Assembly: GCA_049324695.1 (NCBI GenBank) | Contig: JBMOMJ010000016.1 | Location: 186,001 to 250,000 of the forward strand | Reading direction: 5' to 3' | Length of the DNA stretch: 64,000 nucleotides | Source: PMG-095 sp049324695 | Lineage (GTDB): Bacteria; Myxococcota_A; Polyangia; Polyangiales; Polyangiaceae | Part shown: one piece after another, positions 33,858 through 44,200 of the stretch | Position numbering within the stretch: position 1 is the stretch's first letter | Layout of the letters: every line of letters begins with the position of its first letter | Made by a program: the position numbers and the translations under genes | The notes under the pieces: generated by a model | Databases searched by the model: none | Told to the model about the DNA's origin: nothing | What the model saw: only the letters and a program-made list of their open reading frames with translations

Positions 33858-34445
33858 ATGACACCCAGACCGAGACGCGCGCGTTTGTATTCGCACCGTT
33901 CGGCGCTGATGGCGTTTTTGCTGTTCGGCTGCCAAACGACTCCGCTCGACGTGCTCGAAATATCGGGCGCTGGTGGCAACGGCCAGACGTGTGCAAAAGC
34001 TCCGGCGCCGCTGGCTGGTTCCTACCGAATTCGCTCAGTTTCCAGCGGGAAATGCCTGGGTATTGGCACCAATATTACGGTTGGAAATCTGCCTGCGCGC
34101 CTTACCGCCATGGTCAACGATTGCAGCAACCAAGGCGAGATCTTTCAGCTGATTCCCGATGGTGGCTTCGGATCGTTTCAACTCAGAGCAACCAGTATCG
34201 ACGACAACGTCGACATCGAGATGCTCGGCACTGATGACGGCACACGTGCGATCTACTTCGCGCCGAACGGTCTGAAGAATCAGCGCTTCACGTTTTCTCA
34301 ACGTCGCGATGCAGTGTTCGCGTTGGTGCCAGCGCACGCGCCGCTCAGCTGCCTTGCCGACGTTCTACCGCAACCAGAGATCTATACGTGCAGGAGTGAT
34401 CAGACCAATCAAGATTGGGAGCTCCTGCCAGCCAGTTGTGATTGA
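33858..34445 (+). CDS. Lipoprotein with ricin B-like lectin fold
   Basis: 195 aa. A basic N-terminus leads into a lipobox (ALMAFLLFGC) and a short Gly-rich spacer. The 150-residue domain reads like one ricin-type beta-trefoil: GSYRIRSVSSGKCLGIGTN, then FQLIPDGGFGSFQLRATS, QRFTFSQRRD and NQDWELLPASC, with the expected QxW-like repeats partly degenerate. Probably a surface sugar-binding lipoprotein. The ATG at 33858 could be replaced by an internal start nearer the signal peptide (ATG of MAFLLFGC). Confidence 0.7.
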   Translation: MTPRPRRARLYSHRSALMAFLLFGCQTTPLDVLEISGAGGNGQTCAKAPAPLAGSYRIRSVSSGKCLGIGTNITVGNLPARLTAMVNDCSNQGEIFQLIPDGGFGSFQLRATSIDDNVDIEMLGTDDGTRAIYFAPNGLKNQRFTFSQRRDAVFALVPAHAPLSCLADVLPQPEIYTCRSDQTNQDWELLPASCD

Positions 34446-34876
34446 AGAAGCTTCAGTGCCTGCTGCGTAGGGCGAAATGTTGCGATGGGGTTTGGCGCGC
34501 TTGGCGAAGTGTTCGCTTCTGTCCGCCAGCATAGTGAGTAGCCGCACATGGCCATTTGGTTTCAGGTGTTGGCGCCTGAGCGCGAATGCGGCGAATTGAG
34601 CCAAAATGGTGGTTCTTCAGCGAGCGCGGGGGAGCGGGCCAAATTCCGCCGGCCGAGCTGACGGAAACCAGCTACTTTGCCTGAGGTGCGCCTTTTTTGA
34701 CCCTCTGATTCGCCCCCTCGGCTCAGCAGATGTTGGCGGTAGCTCGCTCGCCAAACATGGACAAGCAAAGTTGCAAAGAGTTGCGCTCGGTGAGCGGCAC
34801 CGCCGAATTTTTATCCCGCGGCGAGAATTCGTGCGCGCGGTTGTGCGGATCTCTCCAATGACTTGAGGTTACCGGC
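34446..34876. other. Intergenic region before the CxxCH lipoprotein gene
   Basis: About 430 bp without a supported gene. It contains a short hairpin CAGGTG-TTGG-CGCCTG and an AAGG/TTTTTT-like stretch (GCGCCTTTTTT) that may end the upstream lectin transcript. It also has a Shine-Dalgarno-like GAGG shortly before the ATG at 34877. The promoter cannot be placed with confidence. Confidence 0.4.
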
Positions 34877-37141
34877 ATGAAGCGCTTCGGCGTAGTTGCG
34901 CGATACTGGATTCTCGGCGGTCTGCTGTTGGCCTGTCAGGGAACGGTGAGCGGACCCGGAGGCGCTAATGGGAAGGGTGGGAGCGGTTCGGGAGCCGGGC
35001 GTGACAACGCGGGTTCGGGCAGCACTGGGATGCCTGGCGGCGGCGCCGGGAACACCTCCAACGCGAGCGGCGGTCTCGATACCGGTGGGCAACCGAACCC
35101 CACGCCGCCGTTCGAAGCAACCACGGCTGCTACTGCCGTGCGCAAAGTAAAAAACCTGATGGTTGGTTTGGCGCCGACCAGCGACGAAATCGCGAGCGTC
35201 ACGAGCTCGGGCGCGGCGGGTCTGTCGCAGCTCATCTCGAAGTGGATGAGCGATCCCAGCTTCCAGCCGTTCTTTCGCGACAAGATGGTCGCGTTCTTTC
35301 GCAACGCGTTTCAGCAGACGGGCTTCGTGCCCACCGAAGACTTCAAGCACCAGCTTCTCGAAAACGGCGGCTTCGACTTTGGTCCGTTCGGCACGGGTGC
35401 GGTTGGCGACGACGTCTTTTATCGCCTGGTCCAAAACCTGGAGGACAGCTTCGCGCTCACCGCATGGCAGCTGGTGGTGGAGAACCGACCCTTCAGTGAG
35501 GTGCTCACTACGCGCCGCTTCATGATGACCACGGCGCTGAAGAGCTTGTATGTGCAGATCGAGATGCCCAACGATCAGCCGTTCGCGAGCTTCGGCAGTT
35601 CGAAGCCGCAGACGGTGGCGTGGAAGATCGATATGAGCGGGACCGACATTCCGCTATCTGAAACGCTGAACCCGAATAGCCCGAACTACATGGTGTTCGA
35701 CGACGAAGCGCCCAGCGTTGCCAGTGGTTTCCGGGGCGGAGCGAGCTTCAATACCTGCCAGGGTACAGCAGGGCTCGTGAATTCCTACAGCGGCTACGCC
35801 AACCTATTTCAGCGCCTGATCGGTTTCACGCAGCGCTATCCGTTTGCGGCGTCGCCGCAGTGCTGGGAACACGCTTCGAAGCCATACTTCGAGGTCAGCG
35901 ACACCACCGACTGGGGTTGGGTCGACATCTCCACGAAGACCAGCGCGGACACCTACCCGCAACCATACGATCTACCGACCTTGCGCACGTTGAAAGAGTT
36001 GAAGCTCGCGCTGCCCCGCGTCGGCTTTTTCTCCACGCCTGCGTACCTTGCGATCTGGAACACCAACGATAGCAACCAGCATCGCGTGACCGCGAACCAG
36101 ACGTTGCTGGTAGCGCTGGGTCAGTCTTTCACGGGCGACGCCGTCATCGTTCCCGTGAGCACCAGCGGGCTCGACGCCAATCATTCGGTCGACGGCACCG
36201 AATGTTACGGCTGCCACAAGAGCCTCGACCCCATGCGCTCGTTCTGGGGTTCGCAGCTCGACTTCAACGATCGCAACGACTTTCCGCAGCGCGGCAACTT
36301 CATGGGCGGCGCAGCGAACCCACGACCGAGTAAGACGGGCGGTATTTTTGCGTTCGGGGACGTCAATGTCGACAAGAGCGGTGGCACTCTGCACGATCTC
36401 GGTGCGCTGTTGCTCACGGTGCACGACACAAGCGACGCGAGTCAGCCGATCACGCGGTTTGCGATGAGCATGACGCAGAAGCTGTGCTCCTTTGCGAACT
36501 CGGCGCCGTGTCTGGAGAGTGACACGGAGTTCCGTCGCGTGGCGCTCAGCTTCGAGAAGAGCAACTTCAACTTTCCGGTGCTGATCAAGGAGCTGTTTTC
36601 GTCGGCGCTCGTCACCGGTGCCAGCACCACCGCCACCTTCGAGAAAAACGGCATGACCGTGAGCATTTCGCGGCGCGACCAGTTCTGTCAGGCGCTCTCG
36701 AATCGCCTGGGGCGCCCGGATATTTGTTCGCAGCTCGTGCCGCTGCCGAGCTCGGCGCAAAAAAATACGCTCAATATCGCCAACAACATTCCTGCCGATG
36801 CGTTCGGGCGCGGTTCGGAGAACCTGGTGACGCCCAGCGATCCGACTTTGTTCTTCCGCGCGGCCAGCGAAATGCTGTGCGAGGACATCGCCGTGCAGGT
36901 GGTGGATGCGCCGAGCAACACGGTTTACTCGAGCAGCGATCTGACCAACGGCATCGCCGACATGGTGCAACGCATCATGGGGTATCCGCCTTCGGACCCG
37001 CGCTACAACGATGCCGTGCGGATTCTCACGGAGCACTACAACGCGGCCAAATCGGCGTCGGGCGGGACGGCTACGAAAGCCATGCAGTCAACCTTCGCAG
37101 CGGCGTGCCAGTCGCCGACGTCGCTTTCCTTCGGGCTCTAG
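34877..37141 (+). CDS. Surface lipoprotein with CxxCH site (DUF1592/1588/1585-like)
   Basis: 754 aa. The signal and lipobox are WILGGLLLACQG, then a Gly/Ser-rich linker to about residue 75, then a helical body. A single c-type heme motif is CYGCHKSLDPM, in the setting seen in DUF1588/DUF1585-type proteins that accompany DUF1552 or DUF1501 partners in planctomycetes and myxobacteria. It begins after a GAGG site, and the downstream Tat-exported DUF1501-like protein starts 9 bp beyond its stop, so the pair is an operon. The reaction is unknown; heme binding is an inference from CxxCH. Confidence 0.75.
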   Translation: MKRFGVVARYWILGGLLLACQGTVSGPGGANGKGGSGSGAGRDNAGSGSTGMPGGGAGNTSNASGGLDTGGQPNPTPPFEATTAATAVRKVKNLMVGLAPTSDEIASVTSSGAAGLSQLISKWMSDPSFQPFFRDKMVAFFRNAFQQTGFVPTEDFKHQLLENGGFDFGPFGTGAVGDDVFYRLVQNLEDSFALTAWQLVVENRPFSEVLTTRRFMMTTALKSLYVQIEMPNDQPFASFGSSKPQTVAWKIDMSGTDIPLSETLNPNSPNYMVFDDEAPSVASGFRGGASFNTCQGTAGLVNSYSGYANLFQRLIGFTQRYPFAASPQCWEHASKPYFEVSDTTDWGWVDISTKTSADTYPQPYDLPTLRTLKELKLALPRVGFFSTPAYLAIWNTNDSNQHRVTANQTLLVALGQSFTGDAVIVPVSTSGLDANHSVDGTECYGCHKSLDPMRSFWGSQLDFNDRNDFPQRGNFMGGAANPRPSKTGGIFAFGDVNVDKSGGTLHDLGALLLTVHDTSDASQPITRFAMSMTQKLCSFANSAPCLESDTEFRRVALSFEKSNFNFPVLIKELFSSALVTGASTTATFEKNGMTVSISRRDQFCQALSNRLGRPDICSQLVPLPSSAQKNTLNIANNIPADAFGRGSENLVTPSDPTLFFRAASEMLCEDIAVQVVDAPSNTVYSSSDLTNGIADMVQRIMGYPPSDPRYNDAVRILTEHYNAAKSASGGTATKAMQSTFAAACQSPTSLSFGL

Positions 37142-37150
37142 GAGAGGAAC

Positions 37151-38575
37151 ATGATCAAGCGACGAGACGCAGTCACCGCCGCCCTCTTCGGCTCTGGTTT
37201 GCTCGGATTGCGAGCGTTGGCGACGGGCCTACCGGCTTGGTTTTTGGCCAATCCACGCCAAGCCACCGCTCAGGATTTGACTTGTGCGATAACCGCCAAA
37301 GACAAGTTGCAGTATTTGGTGGTTGCAGCCTCCAGCAACGGAGACCCTATCAACTGCAACTGCCCGGGCACTTATGAAGCGGCCTCGGCGGTGCACCCCG
37401 ATCAAGCAACCGTGGCGCGCACCGACGTGAAGCTCGGCAGCAAGACTTACGGTGCCGCTCTGCCCTGGGCTTCGACCGAGTTCAGCGGTGCGCTCGCCGC
37501 GGCGACACTCTCACGCATCAACTTCTTCCACTATCGCACGGGGTCCGTGGTGCACGGCGATCAGCAAAAAGTGATGAAGATGATGGGCGGCACCAACCGC
37601 GGCGAGATGCTGATCTCGATTTACGCGAAGTACCTGGCGAGCTGCCTCGGTACCGTGCAGGCCGACCCAATTTCGGTGGGTGCTGGGCGCAATGCAACGG
37701 AGCTTTTGAGCTTTCAAGGGCGCCCGGCGGCCAACGTTTCGCCCACCAGCTTGAAAGCGATGTTGGGCGGCTCAACGAGCGGCACTGGCGGCGGTCGCAG
37801 CGGGGCGAGTGCGCTGAAATCGCTGCGCAGCCTGCGTGACCAGACGCTGGATCAGTTGAACGAGCTCGCCAAGCAAGACTCGACCAACGTGCAGAAGCAG
37901 TTCCTCGATGCCCTTGCATCGAGTCAGCGACAGGTGCGTCAGTTGGCGGAAGCGCTGGCGAGCACACTGAGCTCAATCACGGCAGACGATGTGAAAGGCC
38001 AAGCGCTCGCCGCGGCGGCGTTGATCTCCGCCAATGTGACGCCGGTGGTGTCGATGCACATTCCGTTCGGCGGCGACAATCATAGCGACCAAAATCTGCA
38101 AGCCGAAGCTGACCAACTCGTGACGGGTGTGCAAGGCATTCAGGCGCTGCTCGATGCGCTCACGAAGCTAGGTTTGCAAGACAAGGTGACGTTTGCGACG
38201 TTGAATGTGTTCGGCAGGAACCTTGATGGCATTTCGAAGGTGATGTCGAAATCGGGGCGTGACCATTACGCGAACCACGCTGTGGCAGTGCTGATCGGCA
38301 AGAACATTGCGCCCGGTGTGACCGGCGGTGTGATGCCAGGCGGCGGCGGTTCGACATTTGGCAGCCCTTCTTCTGCGCTCGGCGCGGCGGACATCGATTC
38401 GGCGACGGGCGCAGGCCAAGCGGGAGGCGACGTGCCTTCGGCGCAAACCTACGGTGCGCTGGCTCGCACGTTGGGGGCAGCGCTCGGGATTCCGGCATCC
38501 GCGATGGCAACCGAGCTCACCGCTTCCGCCGGCGGCAAAGTGATCAATTCGGCGCTGAACGGCGTGACGGGCTAG
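37151..38575 (+). CDS. Tat-exported DUF1501-like protein
   Basis: 474 aa. The N-terminus MIKRRDAVTAALFGSGLLGL is a twin-arginine signal. The C-terminal half has the DUF1501 pattern: VVSMHIPFGGDNHSDQNL, then VTFATLNVFGRN, SGRDHYANHAVAVLIGKNI and a GG-rich PGVTGGVMPGG. The family is related to alkaline phosphatase/sulfatase folds, but most members are uncharacterised. It is preceded by GGAGAGG before the ATG and lies 9 bp after the CxxCH lipoprotein gene. Its 3' end overlaps the convergent acyltransferase gene by 32 bp. Confidence 0.8.
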   Translation: MIKRRDAVTAALFGSGLLGLRALATGLPAWFLANPRQATAQDLTCAITAKDKLQYLVVAASSNGDPINCNCPGTYEAASAVHPDQATVARTDVKLGSKTYGAALPWASTEFSGALAAATLSRINFFHYRTGSVVHGDQQKVMKMMGGTNRGEMLISIYAKYLASCLGTVQADPISVGAGRNATELLSFQGRPAANVSPTSLKAMLGGSTSGTGGGRSGASALKSLRSLRDQTLDQLNELAKQDSTNVQKQFLDALASSQRQVRQLAEALASTLSSITADDVKGQALAAAALISANVTPVVSMHIPFGGDNHSDQNLQAEADQLVTGVQGIQALLDALTKLGLQDKVTFATLNVFGRNLDGISKVMSKSGRDHYANHAVAVLIGKNIAPGVTGGVMPGGGGSTFGSPSSALGAADIDSATGAGQAGGDVPSAQTYGALARTLGAALGIPASAMATELTASAGGKVINSALNGVTG

Positions 38576-39461
38576 TCAGCGCGACGGCAGCTTCGGCTTC
38601 GAGCTCCGCGCGATGCGAGCGTTCTTCGGCGCCCAACGCAGCGACGGCTTCGAGCGCCCGATCCGCTATCGCTTGATGCGTCTTCGGCGTCGACGGGGCT
38701 TGCAGGAGATCGCTGAAGTCGACCGGTTTGCCGAACACGACCACGATCTTACGCCCAGTGCGCGCGAAGTTGCTCTTCACCTGCTCGGGTAGATCGTTCA
38801 ACAAGCCGTTGATGAACACCGGGATCACTGGCACCTGCGCGTCGCGAATCACGCGCCCCACGCCGCGCTGCGCTGGCAGCAACGTGTAAGGGTCGTCGTC
38901 GCGTTTGCGGGTGCCCTCTGGATGCAGACCGGCAAACACACCTCCGCGCCGCAACAGCCAGGTGAGCTCGTCCAGGCCGGCGAGGTTCAGCACTGCCTTC
39001 GACCGCTCGCGAAAGATCGGCGGATACATGGCGAAGAAGCTCATTACGCCGTTCACGAACAACCCGAGTGGGCTCGTATAAAAGAAGTTCGCGCGCACCG
39101 GGAAGATGATGCGTTGTGGTAGCCCGCGTCGCACGAGCTCGCCGATCACCACGTAGAGGTCGAAGAAGCTTCTGTGGTTACACACCAATAAGAAACTTTG
39201 CTCGGGAGCGAGCGGCGGCAGGCGCTCCAAACCGTAGACGTGCCGCAAGTATTTGGTGCAGTGATGAATCCAACTCGAACCGATCGCGCGCTGACAAGCG
39301 CGGATGCAGTGATCGACGAGGCCGGGTTCAAAGGTCCAGCGCACGAAGCGCAGCAACCACAACTCGAGCTTGGAGAGCCGCTTTTGGCCGAGCGCAACCA
39401 AATCGGGCCGCTCACGCCCGCGTTCATTGGTTTGTTCGACTTCCGGCTCCGCTTCGCTCAT
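38544..39461 (-). CDS. 1-acyl-glycerol-3-phosphate acyltransferase-like (PlsC superfamily)
   Basis: 305 aa. The acyltransferase HX4D motif is NHRSFFDLYVV, and the second glycerol-phosphate block is GLHPEGTRKRDDD; IPVFINGLLNDLPEQVKSNF is the third block. It would transfer an acyl group from acyl-ACP or acyl-CoA to a lysophospholipid or related lipid at the inner membrane. Its start overlaps the stop of the SseB-like gene upstream by 4 bp (ATG at 39461, stop at 39458), so the two are translationally coupled. The last codons run into the end of the convergent DUF1501-like gene. Confidence 0.85.
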   Translation of the reverse strand: MSEAEPEVEQTNERGRERPDLVALGQKRLSKLELWLLRFVRWTFEPGLVDHCIRACQRAIGSSWIHHCTKYLRHVYGLERLPPLAPEQSFLLVCNHRSFFDLYVVIGELVRRGLPQRIIFPVRANFFYTSPLGLFVNGVMSFFAMYPPIFRERSKAVLNLAGLDELTWLLRRGGVFAGLHPEGTRKRDDDPYTLLPAQRGVGRVIRDAQVPVIPVFINGLLNDLPEQVKSNFARTGRKIVVVFGKPVDFSDLLQAPSTPKTHQAIADRALEAVAALGAEERSHRAELEAEAAVALTSPSRRSAPN

Positions 39462-40246
39462 GACTTGGCGTCGACGAAGAGTACGTCGAGATACCCCGGC
39501 GGCGGTAGCTTGCCTTCGATGCGCGCAGTGACTTCGCGGAATAGCTGCGCGCGATCGACGCCGTTTTCGACCGACAAGGTCAAGGTTAAGTGCGGCTCCA
39601 AATCGCGATCGGGGTTGAAGGTGCGCTCGAGTTTTTGCGTGACGACGCTGGGCGTCTCCGAGAGCCAGCTCTCCAGCGCGGAAATCAGCTCGGGCGGCGG
39701 CGGATCACCCGGTTCGGCAACGAGTGTGTTGGCTTGCTCCTCTTCCGGGATGTTGGCGACGTAGGCGAGCAACGGCACCGCGCGCCCGGCGAGAATGCTG
39801 GCGAGCTCGGAGCGCGTGAGGCAAAGCTCGCTGTCTGCACCTGCATCGAGCACGAGCCCGATGACGTCCTTGCCATCGATTACTTCGAGCGCCATTTCGA
39901 GCGCGATGCGCGCCGGAAACTCGCACACCTTCAAAGGCTCACCCGACGTTTGCCATCCGAGCGCATCGACGATTGGACCAATGGCTCCTGGCTGCGTGAA
40001 CAGCGCCGAGAAGAGCTGGCCGTCGTCGTCAGGCAGCAAATGCGGAATCAAAGCCAACTGATGATCGAGCTCCATGCGCTCGCCTTCAGGCGCTTCTGGC
40101 ACGTCCTCAGCGAGCGGAATCAGAAGCGTGGCGTCGTCCACCCCCGCGAGTAGCGCCTCGACGTCGCGCCGCAGTCCGCTCCGCGCCCTGTGTACGAGCT
40201 CGGTGAATGGCGACGGTTCCTGCGTAGAATCGGGGTCGATAGACAC
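39458..40246 (-). CDS. SseB-like domain protein
   Basis: 262 aa, acidic and soluble. The N-terminal 120 residues follow the SseB pattern: LLAGVDDATLLIPLAED, then MELDHQLALIPHLLPDDDGQLFSALFT and EFPARIALEMALE. The C-terminal 120 residues resemble the SseB C-terminal domain (PPELISALESWLSETPSV). In enterobacteria SseB is linked to rhodanese activity and stress, but the molecular role is unclear. It is upstream of and 4 bp overlapping the PlsC-like gene; the functional link is unknown. Confidence 0.75.
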   Translation of the reverse strand: MSIDPDSTQEPSPFTELVHRARSGLRRDVEALLAGVDDATLLIPLAEDVPEAPEGERMELDHQLALIPHLLPDDDGQLFSALFTQPGAIGPIVDALGWQTSGEPLKVCEFPARIALEMALEVIDGKDVIGLVLDAGADSELCLTRSELASILAGRAVPLLAYVANIPEEEQANTLVAEPGDPPPPELISALESWLSETPSVVTQKLERTFNPDRDLEPHLTLTLSVENGVDRAQLFREVTARIEGKLPPPGYLDVLFVDAKS

Positions 40247-40313
40247 GTTCGCGGCCTAACACGAAGGCTCACTCGACGCACGGCGCTGGCTCTTCTACGC
40301 TGGTCGCTCCTCG

Positions 40314-41276
40314 ATGCCAGCTCGCCGTACGTTCTACCCAGAAATTCAGCCCTATCGCAGCGGATACCTGCCCGTCGGAAGCGGGCACTCCGTGTACTTC
40401 GAAGAGTCGGGAAACCCGAACGGCAAGCCGGTGGTGTTCCTGCACGGTGGTCCTGGCGGCGGAACCAGTCCCAAGCAAAGGCGCTTCTTCGATCCGCAGC
40501 GCTACCGCATCGTGCTCTTCGATCAACGCGGCTGCGGCAAAAGCCGTCCTCACGCCTCGCTCGTGGACAACACTACTTGGCACCTGGTCGCGGATATCGA
40601 GCTCTTGCGTGAGCACCTGGGCATTCCGCGCTGGCAGGTGTTCGGCGGCTCTTGGGGCAGCACGCTCGCACTGGCTTACGCCGAGAAGCACCCAGACCGC
40701 GTTACGGAGCTAGTTCTGCGCGGGATTTTCTTGGTGCGGCGTTGGGAACTCGAATGGTTTTATCAAAGCGGGACGAGCCTTCTGTTTCCGGACGCTTGGG
40801 AAAAGTACGAAGCGTTGATTCCACCCGCAGAGCGAGACGACTTCATTGCCGCGTACCACCGGCGGCTGACGAGCCCTGATCCCGCCGTGCAGAAAGAAGC
40901 CGCTCGCATCTGGAGCGTTTGGGAAGCCAGCACCAGTCACCTGCTTCCCGACGAGGAGTACATTCGTAGCTGCGCGGGCGACGAATTCAGCCTGGCGTTT
41001 GCGCGCATCGAAAGTCACTATTTCGTGAACGGAGGCTTTCTCGCGCGCGAAAACCAGCTGATTGAAGACGTCGGCAAGATTCGACATTTGCCGGCTGTGG
41101 TCGTGCAAGGGCGCTACGACGTGGTTTGCCCGATGCAGAGCGCCTTCGAGTTGTGCAGGGCCTGGCCGGAAGCGCGTCTCGCGATTGTTCCCGACGCGGG
41201 CCACTCGGCGTACGAACCAGGCATCGTGCATGAGCTCGTCAGCGCCACGGACGCCTTCGCAGCGAGCGCGGAGTAG
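40314..41276 (+). CDS. pip: Proline iminopeptidase (alpha/beta hydrolase, S33)
   Basis: 320 aa; removes N-terminal proline from peptides. The alpha/beta hydrolase oxyanion loop is LHGGPGGGTSPK. The nucleophile Ser113 lies in GGSWGSTLALAYAEKHP, the catalytic Asp in VVQGRYDVVCP and the catalytic His in PDAGHSAYEP. The FDQRGCGKSRPHA segment is characteristic of the prolyl aminopeptidase group. It starts 67 bp after the divergent SseB-like gene and ends 8 bp before the P-type ATPase gene. Confidence 0.92.
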   Translation: MPARRTFYPEIQPYRSGYLPVGSGHSVYFEESGNPNGKPVVFLHGGPGGGTSPKQRRFFDPQRYRIVLFDQRGCGKSRPHASLVDNTTWHLVADIELLREHLGIPRWQVFGGSWGSTLALAYAEKHPDRVTELVLRGIFLVRRWELEWFYQSGTSLLFPDAWEKYEALIPPAERDDFIAAYHRRLTSPDPAVQKEAARIWSVWEASTSHLLPDEEYIRSCAGDEFSLAFARIESHYFVNGGFLARENQLIEDVGKIRHLPAVVVQGRYDVVCPMQSAFELCRAWPEARLAIVPDAGHSAYEPGIVHELVSATDAFAASAE

Positions 41277-41284
41277 CGGCAGCG

Positions 41285-44200
41285 ATGCGGATTCAGCGAG
41301 CTTTTCGCACCCTCAAGAAACTCTACGGCAAACGCGAGCGCAGGACCTACCTGGGCCGCACCCGCGCGCACCTCGAACTTCGCGATTTGAGTGAAAGTGA
41401 GCACGAGCTCTTGCACGACTCGCTCGTGCGAGCCTACGCGGAGCTCCCGAAGGTCCAGTGGATCGAGGTGCACCGCGAGCTTTCGCGTCTCGTCGTCACC
41501 TTCGAGGACAATGCTTACACTCTGGAAGAGCTGCTGCGGGTGCTCGAAACCGTCGAGCGCTCTCAAGGCGTGTCATCAGCTCCGTTCAGCGACGTGTTTT
41601 GGGAGCATCCGGGCGACGAAGAGACCAGCGAGCGCCTGGCTGCTGCCATGGTCGCTGATGCGGTGAGCGCCGCGGTGGGCTTCGGCCTGCGCTTCTCACC
41701 ACTGCCGGCATCGCGTATTTCCGGCACTGTCGCCTCGATCTTGTCGATTGTGCAGACGTCGCCGCGCTTGCGGCGTCCGCTCGACGAGCGCTTCGGTCCG
41801 AATCGCGCCGATCTCGGCATGAGCATGGGTGCATCGCTGGCGTACGGCCTCGCGCAGCGGCCGGGCAGCGCCTTTGTGGAGCTCGTGCACAAGGCCTCTC
41901 AACTGAGTGCGGTGCGCGCGCGCAAACGTGTTTGGGAAGCGCGCGAGCCACTCCTCTTTCAGCAACGCCGGCCGCACCAAACATTTCGGCCAGTGGAGCC
42001 TCGCCCACGTCCGCTGCCGCGCGGACCCATCGAAGAGTATGCGGATCGCGCTTGGGTGGTTTCGCTCGGCGGTTTCGCCGTCAGCCTGCTCGCGACGCGC
42101 AGCGTGCAACGCGCCGTGGCGGCGCTGTTCGGCGGCTTGCCCAAACCGGCCAAGCATGGCCGCGACGCGTTCACGGCGCACCTCGAATCACAGCTCGCGG
42201 CGCGCGGCGTGCTCGTCGTCGACCGGCACGCACTACGTCGCCTCGATCGCATCGATTGCCTGGTGCTGGAAGGTGGTCTGGTTGCGCGTGACCGTTTCGA
42301 GGTGCGCAGTGTGCTGTGCGATGGCGACGTCGACGATCGCGATGCCCGGCGTTTGGTGCGCGAGCTGTTCGACGCCGCTCGACCCATCGCTCGCCACGAG
42401 GGCATGGGCTATGTGTTGGAGCCGCTCGGCTGCGCGACTTCGCTACCTTCCAACGAGCTGATGGCGCGCGCCGGCGAGCTCGGTAGTCAGGGCGGTCTCG
42501 TATTGGCGTTGTCGCGAGCGGGTCGTGTGCTCGCGCTCGCAGAGGTCGAGTGGATCGCGCAGACCGGCATCGAGGAGCTGATTGCGGCTGCGCATGACGC
42601 GCAGATGCGCGTGGTAATCGCCTCCAACGACGAAGCCGTGCTGCAAGGCTTCGCGGCGGACGACACGATTTCTGACGCTGAAGGCATGGAGCGCGGTGTG
42701 CGTCGCTTGCAGCGTGAAGGCCGCGGTGTGTGCGTCGTAGCTACCGCTTCGAACCCGGGCTTGGCCGCGGCCGATATCGGTGTTGGCCTTCATCGTGAAG
42801 GTGAAGCACCGCCCTGGGGCGCACATCTCTTGTGCCGGCACGATCTGTCCGACGTGCGCTTCTTGATTTTCGCGAGTATGACGGCGCGGCAGGTCGCCAA
42901 GCAGAGCGTGAACATCGCACTCGGCGCCGCCACGCTGGGCGCGTTGGTATCGGCCGGCGGCGTGCTGCCGCTGACGGCGCGCCGTGTGATTGCGGTGGTC
43001 AACGCTGCGTCCCTCGTTTCGATGGGGAACGGCATGCGTGGCGGGATCGCGCTGTCGCGTCGCGCTCTGCCGCCGCCGCGCGATCGTACGCCTTGGCACG
43101 CGCTGGAAGCGCGCGGTGTGCTGCACAAGCTCAAGACCTCCGACGCTGGTCTCAGCCGGCGTGACGCACTGGATCGCCGCCGCGCGCAGTTGCCGGCGCG
43201 CACCGCCGCCGGCGAGCTGATCGAAGCGGTCAGCGATGAGCTCTTCAATCCGCTGGCTCCGCTGCTGGCAGCCGGTGCTGGGCTTTCGGCTGCGGTTGGC
43301 TCCTTTGGTGACGCCACCATGGTCGGCGGCGTGGTGCTGCTGAATGCGCTGGTCGGCGGCGTACAGCGCTTCCGCACCGAGCGTGCGATTCGCGAGCTCG
43401 GCAAGGCATCTCAACGTCACGCGCTGGTGCGTCGCTCGGGCCAGCTAGTGCAAGTCGACGCTTCGGAGCTTTCGCGCGGCGACATCGTGCTGCTCTCGGT
43501 GGGCGACGTCGTTCCTGCCGACTGTCGTATTTTGGAAGCCGAGGGACTCGAGCTCGATTCGTCCAGCATGACGGGCGAATCATTGCCGGTGCGCAAGACG
43601 GCGCTGGCGTCGTTCTCTGCCGACGTCGCCGATCGCAGTTCGATGCTGTACGACGGCACCGTGATCGCCGCGGGGCGTGCACGCGCAGTGGTCGTGGCCG
43701 TGGGTGACGATACAGAGGCGCGCCGTGGCGCGGTCGCGCAGAAGAGTGATGCAAGTCGCGGCGGCGTCGAACGACGCTTGCGTTCGCTCATCGATTTGAC
43801 GGGCCCCATCGCGCTCAGCGCGGGCGTCGGCTTGATCGGCTCGGGGTTGATGCGGCGCCGCAAGTTGGAGGAGCTCGTCGGCAGCGGCGTGAGCTTGGCG
43901 GTCGCTTCAGTTCCCGAAGGTCTGCCGCTGCTCGCGACGGCGGCGCAACTCGCGGCGGCGGGTCGGCTCACCAAGCAGGGCGCGCTGGTGCGCAACATTC
44001 GCAGCATCGAAGCGCTCGGCCGTGTCGACGTGATCTGCCTCGACAAGACAGGCACGCTCACTGAAGGTCGCATCGAGCTCGGGTTGGTGAGCGATGGCCA
44101 AGCCACGTTCAACGTGCACGATCTAGGCGCTCGTGAGCGACACATCCTCGGCGCGGCGCTGCGCGCGAGTGATCTGCTGGCGGCGGCGGCTTCGGATCCC

